Source of the DNA: Myxococcales bacterium
GTDB lineage: Bacteria; Myxococcota_A; Polyangia; Polyangiales; GCA-016699535
DNA: 64,000 bases
Assembly: GCA_020633325.1 (NCBI GenBank)
Contig: JACKDX010000002.1
Coordinates: 1 to 64,000 of the forward strand
Direction of reading: 5' to 3'
Both the position numbers and the translations under genes were made by a program. Positions 7,254-16,757 of this stretch are shown here, piece after piece (the first letter of the stretch is position 1; each line of letters opens with the position of its first letter). The notes under the pieces are model-generated. The model was given only the letters and a program-made list of their open reading frames with translations. It was not told where the DNA came from and made no database searches.

Positions 7254-10200
7254 GTGCAAACGCCGACCCTCAAGAGCGTGCTTTGTACCCTGAGTCCGGA
7301 CCGGATTATCGACATCGCCCGGTCCTATGGCGTCGGGCTTCGCAGGCAGCCAGAGGCGAGCGAGCTCGCGGGCCTGCTTGAGCGATCAGGGCGGCTCTCG
7401 CTGGTTGGTCTTCTGAGTGACCTTGGTCGCGATGAGCTGCGCAACGCGTGCAAAGAGCACGGCGTCGATCACCAAAGCCGCGCGCGCCAAGAATTGATGA
7501 AGCGGTTGCTTGAGGCGCACGGTGATTTCAAATCGGTCCCGCCCGCACCGTTGTTCTCTCGTTCCTACAACAATCGCTATGAGCCGCGACCAGGCGACAC
7601 GGTGCGAGCGAGGCATCGGCAGTGGCTGGTCAACGACGTTATCCCGCCGCCAGGGCCCGGGCAGGCCAGTTGCCTCAAATTGACCTGCCTCGACGACGAC
7701 CATCGCGGCGCCGAACTCGAGGTGCTATGGGAGCTTGAGCTGGGAGCCGAAGTCATCCATCCAGAATCGCAGCTGCCAAGCGATATCAGCGCGCTCGACG
7801 ATCTGCGCGCCTTCTCGGCGTACTACAACACCATCCGCTGGCAGGGCGTCACGGCCACCGAAGCAGGCCGCTTTCAAGCGCCGTTTCGTGCCGGCATCAA
7901 AATCCAACCCTACCAACTCACGCCGCTGGCCAAAGCGCTCTCGCTGCCGCGCGCCAATCTTTTCATCGCCGATGACGTCGGCCTCGGCAAGACCATCGAG
8001 GCCGGCTTAGTGGCGCTAGAGCTTTTGCTGCGACAGCGGGTGGATTTCATTTTGATCGCTGCGCCAGCGTCGGTGGGCCTGCAATGGCAAGACGAAATGA
8101 ACAAGCGCTTTGGCTTGCACTTTGAAGTCTTCTCGCGCGATTTCATCATCAAAAAGCGCCGTGAGCGCGGCTTTGGCGTCAATCCCTGGGCCACGCATCA
8201 CCGCTTTATTATTTCGTACCCGTTGCTTCGTCGTCCCGAGTACCGCGATCCGCTGCTTCAGCACATCGGCGAGCGCGCCAAAAAGAGCCTGCTGATTTTA
8301 GACGAGGCGCATACCATCGCGCCGGCCAGCGCCAGCAAATACGCCATCGACTCCGGCATCACCAAAGTGATTCGCGACATCGCCCCGCGCTTTGAAAACC
8401 GTCTGTTTCTTAGCGCCACCCCCCACAACGGCCACTCCAACAGTTTCTCGGCGCTGCTTGAGGTGCTCGACCCGCAGCGCTTTAGCCGCGGCGTGCCGGT
8501 TGACGGCCCAGAAGCCCTCTCCCCAGTGATGGTGCGCCGTCTCAAGAGTGATTTGCGTCAAATCATGCCCAGCCAGACGTTCACAGAACGCAACGTGGTT
8601 CGCATCGAGCTTCTGAGCGACCACGGCGGACGCATCCAGTTTGCGAACGAAGAGCCATTTGAGTTGCCGCCAGCCGTCGCCCAGCTCGCCGACCCTAAGG
8701 CGGAGCTACAGCTTGCGGAACTCTTGTCTCAGTACTCCGAGCTCGTCAAAGGCATGGGCGCTAAAAAAGCGCGCCGCCTGAGCCTAGTCAATCTACAAAA
8801 GCGCTTGCTCAGTAGTCCCGAGGCCTTTACGCGGACGTTAGAGCTTCACGACAAAAATCAAAGCAGGGTTGATGGTGAAAGCGCGGCGCACGGCGATGTC
8901 CAGCGCATGCTCGAAGAAGACGACGCCGAGTCCGCATACGGGCTCGAAGAAGAAACCGCCGAAGCGCTCTACGCCAACGAAGTTGAAACCCAAGCCGCCC
9001 ACGAGCCGGCGCCCCAAGAAAAGCCGGACCTCATCCAACAAGCTGCCGCGCTACGGGAGCAAATGTTGGCCCTCGCGCGCAAATTGCGTCGCCAGCCTGA
9101 CATGAAAGTTCTGGCATTAATTGCCTGGCTAAAACGCCATTGTTGTCCTGAGATATCCATTAAAACAGACTCTGCCGACAGGCCCCCGTCCCGCGCGCGC
9201 CCCGCGGGCCGTTGGACCGAGCGCCGCGTGATCATCTTCACCGAGTACACCGACACCAAGCGTTACCTCAAAGCGTTGCTTGCCGCAGCCTTTGAAGACA
9301 CCGACCGCGGGGATGAGCGTCTGATGGAGATTCACGGCGGCATGAATGATCAAGCGCGCGAAGAAGCGCAGTACGCCTTTAACAGCGATCCAAAAACGCA
9401 TCCGGTGCGCGTTTTGTTGTGCACGGACGCTGCGCGCGAGGGCCTGAACCTGCAAGCCCACTGCGCCGACCTCTTTCACTTTGACATCCCGTGGAATCCT
9501 TCACGCATGGAGCAGCGAAACGGCCGCATCGATCGCCAGCTGCAGCCCTCGCCCGAGGTACGCTGCCACTATTTCATCTATCCTGAGCGTAAAGAGGATA
9601 GGGTGCTCGAAACCCTGGTGCAGAAGACCGAAACCATTCGCTCTGAGCTCGGCTCGCTGGGCGTGGTGGTCTTAGAGCGCATGGAGCAAACCTTGGCCCA
9701 AGGCATCGATTCCGCCACCGCAGGGCAGCTTGAGCTCAGCACGCATCTAGGCCCGGCCGAGCAGATCAGCCGTCGCGAGCTCGAAGCCGCGCGTGAGCTC
9801 GACACATTGCGCCGCGACATCGACTACGCCAACCGCGTTTACGAAGCCTCGCGCTTGGTTCTCGACTTCCGCCCCGACGAGCTGCGCGCAACGCTCGAAA
9901 CCGGCCTACGGCTCGCGAATCTCGGCGCGTTCAAACCCACCAAAGACGGCGCCTATGAGCTACCAACCTTCCACGACGACTGGCAACAAACGCTGGACAC
10001 GCTTCGTAGGCCCCGCCAGCGCGACGAAAGCTTTTACGACTGGCGCAAGACTCCACCGCGGCCAGTGGTGTTTCAAGCGCCCGATGTCTTGAGCCAAGAG
10101 CGCGTGCATCTGCATTTAGAACACCCGTTCGTCAAACGCGTGCTCTCGCGCTTCATCGCGCAGGGCTACGCAGCGCATGACTTACACCGCGTCAGCCTGA

Positions 10201-10829
10201 TTCCCATGCCAGACACCGCGCAAGCCCACGTGCTCGTGCTGGGGCGATTGTGTTTGTTTGGCACGGGAGCTGGGCGCTTGCACGACGCCATCGTGCCGTT
10301 GGCCGCAGCCTACAGCGTAAGCTCAGGCATCCATCGCGAGCCGCTTGATACTCCGCGCACCCAAGCCTTGCTCAAAGACATGCACGGCGTGCTCGGCCGG
10401 CCTTCCCACAAACCCATCTCCGAAGATTTCGAACGCCGCCTGTGCAAAGAAGCGCCGGGCATCTTTGCCACGCTCTGGCCTCAGCTCAAAGACGAAGCCG
10501 ATGCAGCGGCGCTGGATGCCGAGCAAAAGCTCACCTCGCGCGGCGCGCGCGAAGCCGACGAGCTTCGCAACATTCTAAGTCGCCAGAAATCCGCCATCGA
10601 GGCCGTGCTGGGCGGTAGCCAACTCAAACTTGATTTCGGACAAAGCGAATCCGAACAACAGCAAGCCAAACAGCGCGAGCAAGACCTCGCGCACTTGCGC
10701 CGGCGTCTTGATGGCATTGCCACCGAAATGGAGCACGAGCCCCAAGAGCTAGCTGCGCTCTACGCAGTGAAGCTTCGCCGCCTTGAGCCCATAGGCTTGG
10801 TGTTTTTGTGGCCGGAGCTCGAGCTTTGA
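7254..10829 (+). CDS. drmD: DISARM SNF2-family helicase DrmD (class 1)
   Basis: This 1,191-residue protein has a complete SNF2/HepA-like helicase core: Walker A DDVGLGKT (240-247), DEAH (350-353), motif III LSATPHNG (about 385), a second RecA domain with VIIFTEYTD and TDAAREGLNLQ, and motif VI QRNGRIDR (754-761). DrmD is the marker of class 1 DISARM. The start is the GTG at 7254: the only in-frame codons upstream run to a TGA at 7218 without an ATG, and the promoter geometry fits. It is followed by drmMI after 16 bp, in one operon. A short stretch near 9110-9180 looks less GC-rich than its surroundings and falls between the two helicase halves. Confidence 0.92.
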   Translation: MQTPTLKSVLCTLSPDRIIDIARSYGVGLRRQPEASELAGLLERSGRLSLVGLLSDLGRDELRNACKEHGVDHQSRARQELMKRLLEAHGDFKSVPPAPLFSRSYNNRYEPRPGDTVRARHRQWLVNDVIPPPGPGQASCLKLTCLDDDHRGAELEVLWELELGAEVIHPESQLPSDISALDDLRAFSAYYNTIRWQGVTATEAGRFQAPFRAGIKIQPYQLTPLAKALSLPRANLFIADDVGLGKTIEAGLVALELLLRQRVDFILIAAPASVGLQWQDEMNKRFGLHFEVFSRDFIIKKRRERGFGVNPWATHHRFIISYPLLRRPEYRDPLLQHIGERAKKSLLILDEAHTIAPASASKYAIDSGITKVIRDIAPRFENRLFLSATPHNGHSNSFSALLEVLDPQRFSRGVPVDGPEALSPVMVRRLKSDLRQIMPSQTFTERNVVRIELLSDHGGRIQFANEEPFELPPAVAQLADPKAELQLAELLSQYSELVKGMGAKKARRLSLVNLQKRLLSSPEAFTRTLELHDKNQSRVDGESAAHGDVQRMLEEDDAESAYGLEEETAEALYANEVETQAAHEPAPQEKPDLIQQAAALREQMLALARKLRRQPDMKVLALIAWLKRHCCPEISIKTDSADRPPSRARPAGRWTERRVIIFTEYTDTKRYLKALLAAAFEDTDRGDERLMEIHGGMNDQAREEAQYAFNSDPKTHPVRVLLCTDAAREGLNLQAHCADLFHFDIPWNPSRMEQRNGRIDRQLQPSPEVRCHYFIYPERKEDRVLETLVQKTETIRSELGSLGVVVLERMEQTLAQGIDSATAGQLELSTHLGPAEQISRRELEAARELDTLRRDIDYANRVYEASRLVLDFRPDELRATLETGLRLANLGAFKPTKDGAYELPTFHDDWQQTLDTLRRPRQRDESFYDWRKTPPRPVVFQAPDVLSQERVHLHLEHPFVKRVLSRFIAQGYAAHDLHRVSLIPMPDTAQAHVLVLGRLCLFGTGAGRLHDAIVPLAAAYSVSSGIHREPLDTPRTQALLKDMHGVLGRPSHKPISEDFERRLCKEAPGIFATLWPQLKDEADAAALDAEQKLTSRGAREADELRNILSRQKSAIEAVLGGSQLKLDFGQSESEQQQAKQREQDLAHLRRRLDGIATEMEHEPQELAALYAVKLRRLEPIGLVFLWPELEL

Positions 10830-10845
10830 ACAAGGAGCCTCGATC

Positions 10846-13800
10846 ATGAGCGATGCTGCGCGCGCGTTTCACCGCGAATGGCTCGGCATGGCGCAGCCGA
10901 TTGAAGGCTTGGTGCTCAGCATCCCTGCGCTGATCGAAGCCGATTGCTTTTCGCGTCAAATCGCCGAAAAACACCGCGAGTTTGTGGCCTTGCTCCGCGA
11001 GCTGCGCGGCACTGGCGCCGATGCACCCCAGCGCAGCCTGATCCAGCCACGCGAGTTTTTCCGCCATACCTTAGGCTGGGATCACGCCGGCTACACCGAA
11101 GAGCTGCCCGAGGGCCTATCCTTATATATACCCGAAGGCCACCAAACCCTGCGGCCCACCGCCGCGCTCAAGCTTCCCGACTACGCCAAGAAAAGCACGC
11201 CCCCCCGCGCCTCCCGTCCCTCCTTCACCCCGGCCGCCCAATTGGGCGAGCGCTATCGCCTGCTTTACTGGGAGCTGCCCGAAGGCTTGCCGCTCGATAA
11301 ACCCGAAACCATCACCGGCCCCTGGGAGTATCCCCCCGCGCACAAGTTCGATCGCTTGCTGCGCGAATGCCGTGTGCCCATCGGCGTTTTGTGCAATCAC
11401 CGCGTGGTGCGCTTGATCTACGCGCCGCACGGCGAAGCCTCCGGCCATATCGACTTTCGGGTCAACGACATGGCGCAAGTGCACGGCCGCCCGCTTTACG
11501 ATGCGCTTGTGATGCTGCTGGGACAAGAGCGCATCGCCGCCGTGGCGCCCGACCGCCAGCTTCACGCCATGCTCGCGCGCTCGCGCCAGATGCAGGCCGA
11601 AGTCACCACCGAGCTTGCCAAGCAACTCTACCGCGCGCTTGAAACCCTACTGGCCGCCTTCGACGCTGCCGACCGCCGCACCCAAGGCACATGGCTTGCG
11701 CCGATCCTTGGCGCACTCCCCAGCGATTCCGACGACGACGAGCTCTACCAAGCGCTGCTCACGTTGCTCTTGCGCTTGGTAGTGCTGCTTTACGCCGAGG
11801 ACTCGAGCCTTTTGCCCACCGATCATCCGCTCTACGCGCAGTACTACTCACTCTACGCGCTCTTTGAGCGCTTAGAAGACGAGCGTGGCCGCTTTCCCGA
11901 TGCCATGCATCGCCGCTACAGCGCCTATCCCGGCTTGCTCGCGCTGTTTCGCGCCGTGTACTACGGCGTCCAGCACGGCGATTTCGCCGTGGCCTCCCAT
12001 CAAGGCGCGCTCTTCGATCCCAACCGCTTCGCGTTTCTGGAGGGCTTCGATTCAAAAAGCGCCGTGCCCGTGGGCGATGCCGAAAGCCGCGCGGCTGCAC
12101 AGGTGCCCACCATCGACGACGAAAGCATCTACCAAGTCTTGCACGCGCTGATTTATCTCGGCGGCGAGCGCCTTTCCTACAAAAGCTTGCAAGTCGAGCA
12201 GATTGGCTCGGTCTACGAAGCCTTGATGGGCTATCGCACCGTGCGCCAAGACGGCCGCCTCGTGCTCGTGCCGGGCAAGGAGCGCGAGCGCACAAGCTCA
12301 CACTACACTCCGCAAGCGCTCTCACGTCCCCTAGTCTCCCGCGCGCTCGAACCCTTGCTGAACGCCTTTGCCGCCAAGTCCAAAGACGGCTTTGTGAGCT
12401 CCGAGCAAATCCTCTCCTTATCCGTGTGCGATCCGGCGATGGGCTCGGGGGCTTTTTTGGTCGAAGCCACGCGCATCTTGGCCGAGCAGTTGCTCGCTGC
12501 CTGGCAACGCGAGGGCCATCCCATGCTCCAAGCCGCTGAAAGGGGCGATGCGTTGCAAGAGGCTCAGCGTTTGATTGTCGAGCGCTGCATCTACGGCGTC
12601 GACAAAAACCCCTTTGCCGTCGAGCTCGCCAAGATTTCGCTTTGGCTCTTGACCATGCAACGCGGCCGGCCCTTTAGCTTTGTCGATCACAATCTGCGCT
12701 GCGGCGATTCTCTTGTTGGTTTGAGCTTTGCGCAGATCACCAGCTTTCATTGGCAGTCCACGGTGCAACAAAGCTTGATCCAAGCAGAGCTCAAAAGCAT
12801 GCTGGATGAAGCCATCCAAGCGCGCCTTCGCATCACACAGGACGCCGCCCAAAGCTACGCAAAAAAACACGCCGCCATGGCCGATGCCGACGATGCGCTC
12901 TATCGTTTGCGCCTGATAGCCAACGTCGTGCTTGGCGCCTTCTTCAAAGAAAACAAAGCCAAGCCGCGCGAAGCCGAACGCCTGCGCCGCTTGGATCTGA
13001 TTACGCGCTGGCTGAACGAACCCGACGGCGAACCAGACGTCGAGCGCGAGCTCAAAGCCTTGAGCCAAGGCGTCGAGGCGCAGCTTCGGCCGTTGCACTG
13101 GCACCTGGAGTTTCCCGAAATCTTTTACGCCGGTCGTGTCGATCCCTTGACGCAAGCACAAACCTCCGAGCCCGCGTACCTCGACTGCGTGATCGGCAAC
13201 CCGCCGTTTGGGGGAAAAAACACTATTGCGGACCAATGGGGACAGGCATATCTCGATTTCTTGAAAGAATTCTTTACAGGTGATCGTGGCGTTAGAGGCA
13301 ATTGCGATATCTGTGCATTCTTTTTTCGGCGTGCCGCTGACTTGATAGGTGCAAACGGTAGTGTAGGGTTCATTGGCACCAATACGATCTCACAGGGCGA
13401 CACTCGCTCAATAGGCCTTCAGCATTTGCTAGGCTGTGGGCTGCAGATCTACGATGCTCATGTCTCTATCCCATGGCCCGGCGCAGCGGCCGTGACCATT
13501 TCCACGGTACATCTGGCCAAAGGCGAACCCGCAGCGCATGTCGGCCAGTGCTCGCTCGATGACGCCGAAGTCCCCGCGATCAACTCGCGCCTTCGACCCA
13601 CCCCGGAGCGTCCCGATCCCGTCAAACTCGCCGACAATGAAGATTGTTCGTTCGTGGGGACTTATGTGCTCGGTATGGGATTCACGCTCAGCCCCGAAGA
13701 ACGCGCAGCGTTGATTCATAAGGACCCGCGCAACGCCGAGCGCATTTTCCCTTACCTCGGCGGCGAAGAGGTCAACACCTCGCCCACTCAGGCCTTTGAT

Positions 13801-14586
13801 CGCTACGTCATCTCCTTCGGCCAAATGTCTCTCCAAGAAGCCGAAGCCTGGCCCGATCTGATCCAAATCGTCCGCGAAAAAGTCAAACCCGACCGAGACA
13901 AACTCAAGAACAACCCCGACGGCCGCCGTCGAAAAGAGTACTGGTGGCAATATGGAAGGTGGACGCCCGCCCTTTACGCCGCCATCGCCCCCCTCCACCG
14001 CTGCCTAGTCATTGCTCAAACCTCAAGTACTCTTGCCTTTACGTTTTCGAATCCAACTTATATGTTTGGTCACACGCTTATAGTTTTGGCTTTGGGCAGT
14101 TTTACATCATTTGGTGTGCTTCAGTCCCGTGTTCATCGGCTTTGGACATGCTTGTTAGCTGCGACTATGAAGGGAGATCAGCGATATATACCTAGCTATT
14201 GTTTCTTGACGTTTCCATTTCCCGCGCCCAACCCCCGCACTGTCATCCCCGAACTCGAAGCCCTCGGCGAAATGCTCTACCAACGCCGCGCCGACTGGAT
14301 GCACAAACACAACCTCGGCCTCACCAAACTCTACAACGCTCTCAAAGACCCCCACATCACCGATACAAGCATTCTCGAACTGCGCCAACTCCACATCGAC
14401 CTCGACCGCGCCGTCCTCCAAGCCTACGCCACCCACACCTCAGACCCCACCTGGCTCAGCACCGACATCCCCCCTTACACCGACCCCCAAACCCCCGCCC
14501 AAACCGCCCTCCACACCACCTTCGAAACCCACATCCTCGAGCACCTGTTCGCCATTAGCCAAGAGCGAGCCAAGCGTTTGGCGTGA
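10846..14586 (+). CDS. drmMI: DISARM adenine-specific DNA methyltransferase DrmMI (class 1)
   Basis: This 1,246-residue N6-adenine methyltransferase marks host DNA in class 1 DISARM. The SAM-binding motif DPAMGSGAF is at 529-537 and the catalytic NPPF at 785-788, in the order of gamma-type (type IIG-like) enzymes. The N-terminal 450 residues resemble the helical/nuclease-like part of such proteins but I see no clear PD-ExK motif. The ATG at 10846 has an AAGGAG site at 10832-10837. Base usage is mosaic: the C-rich codon style of most of the gene is interrupted by AT-richer patches at about 13200-13450 and 14010-14215, the first starting at the catalytic motif. The second lies in the C-terminal region where target recognition would be expected. 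A hairpin follows the stop. Confidence 0.92.
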   Translation: MSDAARAFHREWLGMAQPIEGLVLSIPALIEADCFSRQIAEKHREFVALLRELRGTGADAPQRSLIQPREFFRHTLGWDHAGYTEELPEGLSLYIPEGHQTLRPTAALKLPDYAKKSTPPRASRPSFTPAAQLGERYRLLYWELPEGLPLDKPETITGPWEYPPAHKFDRLLRECRVPIGVLCNHRVVRLIYAPHGEASGHIDFRVNDMAQVHGRPLYDALVMLLGQERIAAVAPDRQLHAMLARSRQMQAEVTTELAKQLYRALETLLAAFDAADRRTQGTWLAPILGALPSDSDDDELYQALLTLLLRLVVLLYAEDSSLLPTDHPLYAQYYSLYALFERLEDERGRFPDAMHRRYSAYPGLLALFRAVYYGVQHGDFAVASHQGALFDPNRFAFLEGFDSKSAVPVGDAESRAAAQVPTIDDESIYQVLHALIYLGGERLSYKSLQVEQIGSVYEALMGYRTVRQDGRLVLVPGKERERTSSHYTPQALSRPLVSRALEPLLNAFAAKSKDGFVSSEQILSLSVCDPAMGSGAFLVEATRILAEQLLAAWQREGHPMLQAAERGDALQEAQRLIVERCIYGVDKNPFAVELAKISLWLLTMQRGRPFSFVDHNLRCGDSLVGLSFAQITSFHWQSTVQQSLIQAELKSMLDEAIQARLRITQDAAQSYAKKHAAMADADDALYRLRLIANVVLGAFFKENKAKPREAERLRRLDLITRWLNEPDGEPDVERELKALSQGVEAQLRPLHWHLEFPEIFYAGRVDPLTQAQTSEPAYLDCVIGNPPFGGKNTIADQWGQAYLDFLKEFFTGDRGVRGNCDICAFFFRRAADLIGANGSVGFIGTNTISQGDTRSIGLQHLLGCGLQIYDAHVSIPWPGAAAVTISTVHLAKGEPAAHVGQCSLDDAEVPAINSRLRPTPERPDPVKLADNEDCSFVGTYVLGMGFTLSPEERAALIHKDPRNAERIFPYLGGEEVNTSPTQAFDRYVISFGQMSLQEAEAWPDLIQIVREKVKPDRDKLKNNPDGRRRKEYWWQYGRWTPALYAAIAPLHRCLVIAQTSSTLAFTFSNPTYMFGHTLIVLALGSFTSFGVLQSRVHRLWTCLLAATMKGDQRYIPSYCFLTFPFPAPNPRTVIPELEALGEMLYQRRADWMHKHNLGLTKLYNALKDPHITDTSILELRQLHIDLDRAVLQAYATHTSDPTWLSTDIPPYTDPQTPAQTALHTTFETHILEHLFAISQERAKRLA

Positions 14587-14595
14587 TGTAGACGT

Positions 14596-14626
14596 GTGTT
14601 GCCCAATTCTCAGGCAACACCCTTTT
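14596..14626 (+). terminator. Hairpin terminator after drmMI
   Basis: GTGTTGCC (14596-14603) pairs perfectly with GGCAACAC (14613-14620) across 9 nt and is followed by a short CCTTTTCC tract, 10 bp after the drmMI stop. The T tract is short, so termination may be partial. Confidence 0.6.
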
Positions 14627-14680
14627 CCTCACAAGCGGGCTCGAAGCGGATCAGATACTTCAGTCATACGGATGGCTAGG

Positions 14681-15613
14681 CTATGACTGACGTACGACAC
14701 ACCCGATGGCGGCGATGCGCTCGACATCTTGATACGTTTCTTGTTCCAGCTCTTCACCAAAAATATCCGGGTCCAGCTCAGAATAGCGAAAGTGGAGATC
14801 GTCTCTTTTTTTGAATAGTTTGTTAAGCCTGCTGAGGAGAATGTCTTTGCCATCCATGATGGGTGAGCCTGAATAAAGAACGAGTTTGCCTTTCGGGCTC
14901 AATCGATTGATGCCTTGCCGAACGATGCGTTCGGCTAGGTCGATGCCAAGCTCTCCACCGTCGCGGTATACGCGTTTTTGTGAATCGATAAGGTAAGGCG
15001 GATTTGAAACAATAAGATCGAAGCGGCTACGAACGTTGTTGCAAATGTCGCTTTTTACCAGGTGTGTATTGACGAGCGGAGCATTCAGTTGAGCATTGAT
15101 TTTTGCAAAGCGAAGCGCTTGTTCGTTGATATCCGCTAAAACCACAACGCTAGGACTACGCGCTGAAAAAAGTGTGGTGACCAATCCGCCGGCGCCCGAT
15201 CCGCAACCAATGTCGAGCACAGTATCAATGTTGTCTCCCATGTGCTGACCGATGAGCGCACAGAAACGATAGGTATCCGGTCCGAAGAAAACGGAGTCTT
15301 GGTCCGACGTAGGGTAGCCGGAGTGAACAAAAATCCCCTGATCCACAGTTGAAAATCGCACCGTACATTGGTGTTTATTGCCGTGACGGCGAAGCACCCC
15401 TGCGGCGCGAGCGAGGCTTCGAACCCTAGACGGCAAATCCTCCAGAGCAAAAGGGCGATTCCAACCAAAAACGTCGCGGAGCGTCATGTTTTTTTTGGTG
15501 GGTCTGCGAGCAAGTATTCTCCCGTGCGTCAACGGAGTCACCGTCACGAACTGATAATTGGCTCTCCTAAGCGCTTTGCCAAGTTGCAAGAGCGCTTCTT
15601 CTGGAGTCAACAT
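14681..15613 (-). CDS. Class I SAM-dependent methyltransferase, HemK/RlmG-like (MTS domain)
   Basis: The protein has 310 residues, with SAM motif DIGCGSGAG at 134-142 and NPPY at 204-207. NPPY is found in enzymes that methylate planar nitrogens, such as the release-factor glutamine methyltransferases PrmC/PrmB and the rRNA guanine methyltransferases RlmG/RsmC. The N-terminal 120 residues do not match the short PrmC helical domain well. I therefore keep the substrate open: a glutamine in a protein or an rRNA/tRNA base. It faces drmMI tail to tail and is probably outside the DISARM unit. Confidence 0.75.
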   Translation of the reverse strand: MLTPEEALLQLGKALRRANYQFVTVTPLTHGRILARRPTKKNMTLRDVFGWNRPFALEDLPSRVRSLARAAGVLRRHGNKHQCTVRFSTVDQGIFVHSGYPTSDQDSVFFGPDTYRFCALIGQHMGDNIDTVLDIGCGSGAGGLVTTLFSARSPSVVVLADINEQALRFAKINAQLNAPLVNTHLVKSDICNNVRSRFDLIVSNPPYLIDSQKRVYRDGGELGIDLAERIVRQGINRLSPKGKLVLYSGSPIMDGKDILLSRLNKLFKKRDDLHFRYSELDPDIFGEELEQETYQDVERIAAIGCVVRQS

Positions 15614-15671
15614 GAGCCAATGCTAGCGCGGAACCCATCCGTTTTCGAGCTAGAAATGGCTTTGCGTCTCG

Positions 15672-16592
15672 TCACTTCTCGGGGAGCGGTATGAACTCTA
15701 CGTCGTCGCCGGGCACTTTTGGAAACCTGCCTTCTGTCCAGTCCGTTTTTGCCTGCTCGATGCGCTCTTGCGAACTCGAGACGAGGTTCCAATCGATGTA
15801 CCGTTCGCCGTCGAGCGGGGCACCGCCAAGCAGCACGAGGCGGCTCGGCGCAGTGGCGCGCAGGGTGACGCGTGCGTCTTTCGCGAAAACGAGCATGCGA
15901 CCCGACTCCGCGTGGTCAGTTCCAAAGCGAAGGGCGCCCTCAACGACGTAGATGGCCCGCTCCTCATGCTCCTGAGGAATTTCCAACTCGGTTTCAGCAG
16001 CCATCGCTGCATCCACGTAGAAAAGTGGAGATAAGGTTTCGACGGGCGACGTCATGCCGTACGCTGCACCTGCAAGCACACGAAGCGTCACGCCTCGATG
16101 CTCCCGCTCGGGCAACGTGGGGCCGGGATGGTGGTGGAACGACGGCGCGACCTCTTCGTGCGCGAGCGGAAGCGCAACCCACAGCTGTAGACCGTGCAGG
16201 CGAGAGCCTCTATCGCGGTGCTCCTTTGACGTCCGCTCGGAATGAACGATGCCTCGTCCTGCTGTCATCCAGTTGATGTCGCCGGGGCGAATCGGCTGGC
16301 AGGACCCGAGGCTGTCCCGGTGAACGATCTCGCCTTCGAAAAGGTAGGTGACGGTGGCAAGACCGATGTGCGGATGCGGCCTTACGTCGATGCCCTGCGC
16401 CGGGGAAAAACCGGCGGGTCCCATCTGATCGAAGAAGATAAACGGCCCTACCATACGGCGTACCGCGGAGGGCAGTGCCCTGCGGACGGCGAACCCACCG
16501 AGATCACGAGGCCGAGCATCGATAACGGCCGCAACGACAGGTTGCGATGCAGACTCGGAGCAAAGTGGATCAAGTGCCGGCCGGACGCTCAT
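15672..16592 (-). CDS. Pirin family protein
   Basis: This 306-residue bicupin carries the pirin signature RPHPHIGLATVTYLF in its N-terminal cupin, with the metal-binding His pair, and the GDINWMTAGRGIVHSER segment that follows. Pirins bind Fe(II); some have quercetin 2,3-dioxygenase activity and others act as redox-sensitive cofactors. An inverted repeat lies just upstream of its ATG, and a broken short-chain dehydrogenase gene precedes it on the same strand. The two may once have been a redox operon. Confidence 0.9.
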   Translation of the reverse strand: MSVRPALDPLCSESASQPVVAAVIDARPRDLGGFAVRRALPSAVRRMVGPFIFFDQMGPAGFSPAQGIDVRPHPHIGLATVTYLFEGEIVHRDSLGSCQPIRPGDINWMTAGRGIVHSERTSKEHRDRGSRLHGLQLWVALPLAHEEVAPSFHHHPGPTLPEREHRGVTLRVLAGAAYGMTSPVETLSPLFYVDAAMAAETELEIPQEHEERAIYVVEGALRFGTDHAESGRMLVFAKDARVTLRATAPSRLVLLGGAPLDGERYIDWNLVSSSQERIEQAKTDWTEGRFPKVPGDDVEFIPLPEK

Positions 16593-16602
16593 GGCAAAAC
16601 CC

Positions 16603-16623
16603 CATTAAAGGGGGGCTTTAATG
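16603..16623. promoter_or_regulatory. Inverted repeat upstream of the pirin gene
   Basis: CATTAAAG (16603-16610) and CTTTAATG (16616-16623) are perfect arms around five G residues, 10 bp upstream of the pirin start. An operator is the simplest reading. On the reverse strand the hairpin is followed by GGGG then TTTT, so it could also be a weak terminator of the broken SDR gene. Confidence 0.45.
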
Positions 16624-16640
16624 TGGACGTTTTGCGCACG

Positions 16641-16757
16641 CTACATCGCACCGGTGTATCCTCCATCAACGTGAAGGATGACCATCACGGCACCGGTCAC
16701 GATCGCGACCTTGCCATCCCACACCGGGAACACTCGTTTCTTTTTGTCCTGACTCAT
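16641..16757 (-). pseudogene. Short-chain dehydrogenase remnant with the middle deleted
   Basis: A 38-codon frame starts with ATG at 16757 and ends with TAG at 16641-16643. Its first 23 codons end in KVAIVTGA, the N-terminal beta strand and start of the cofactor loop of SDR enzymes. Its last codons read HVDGGYTGAM, the conserved C-terminal strand (VDGG-[FYW]-T). About 200 codons normally lying between, including the Ser-Tyr-Lys centre, are absent, and the frame is kept. This is an in-frame internal deletion of an SDR gene, not a functional enzyme. Confidence 0.75.

Noticed and set aside
1..14626. Interpretation as a type I or type IIG restriction-modification system because of drmMI
   Set aside because: No HsdR or HsdS is present, and the drmA-drmB-drmC and SNF2 genes identify DISARM.
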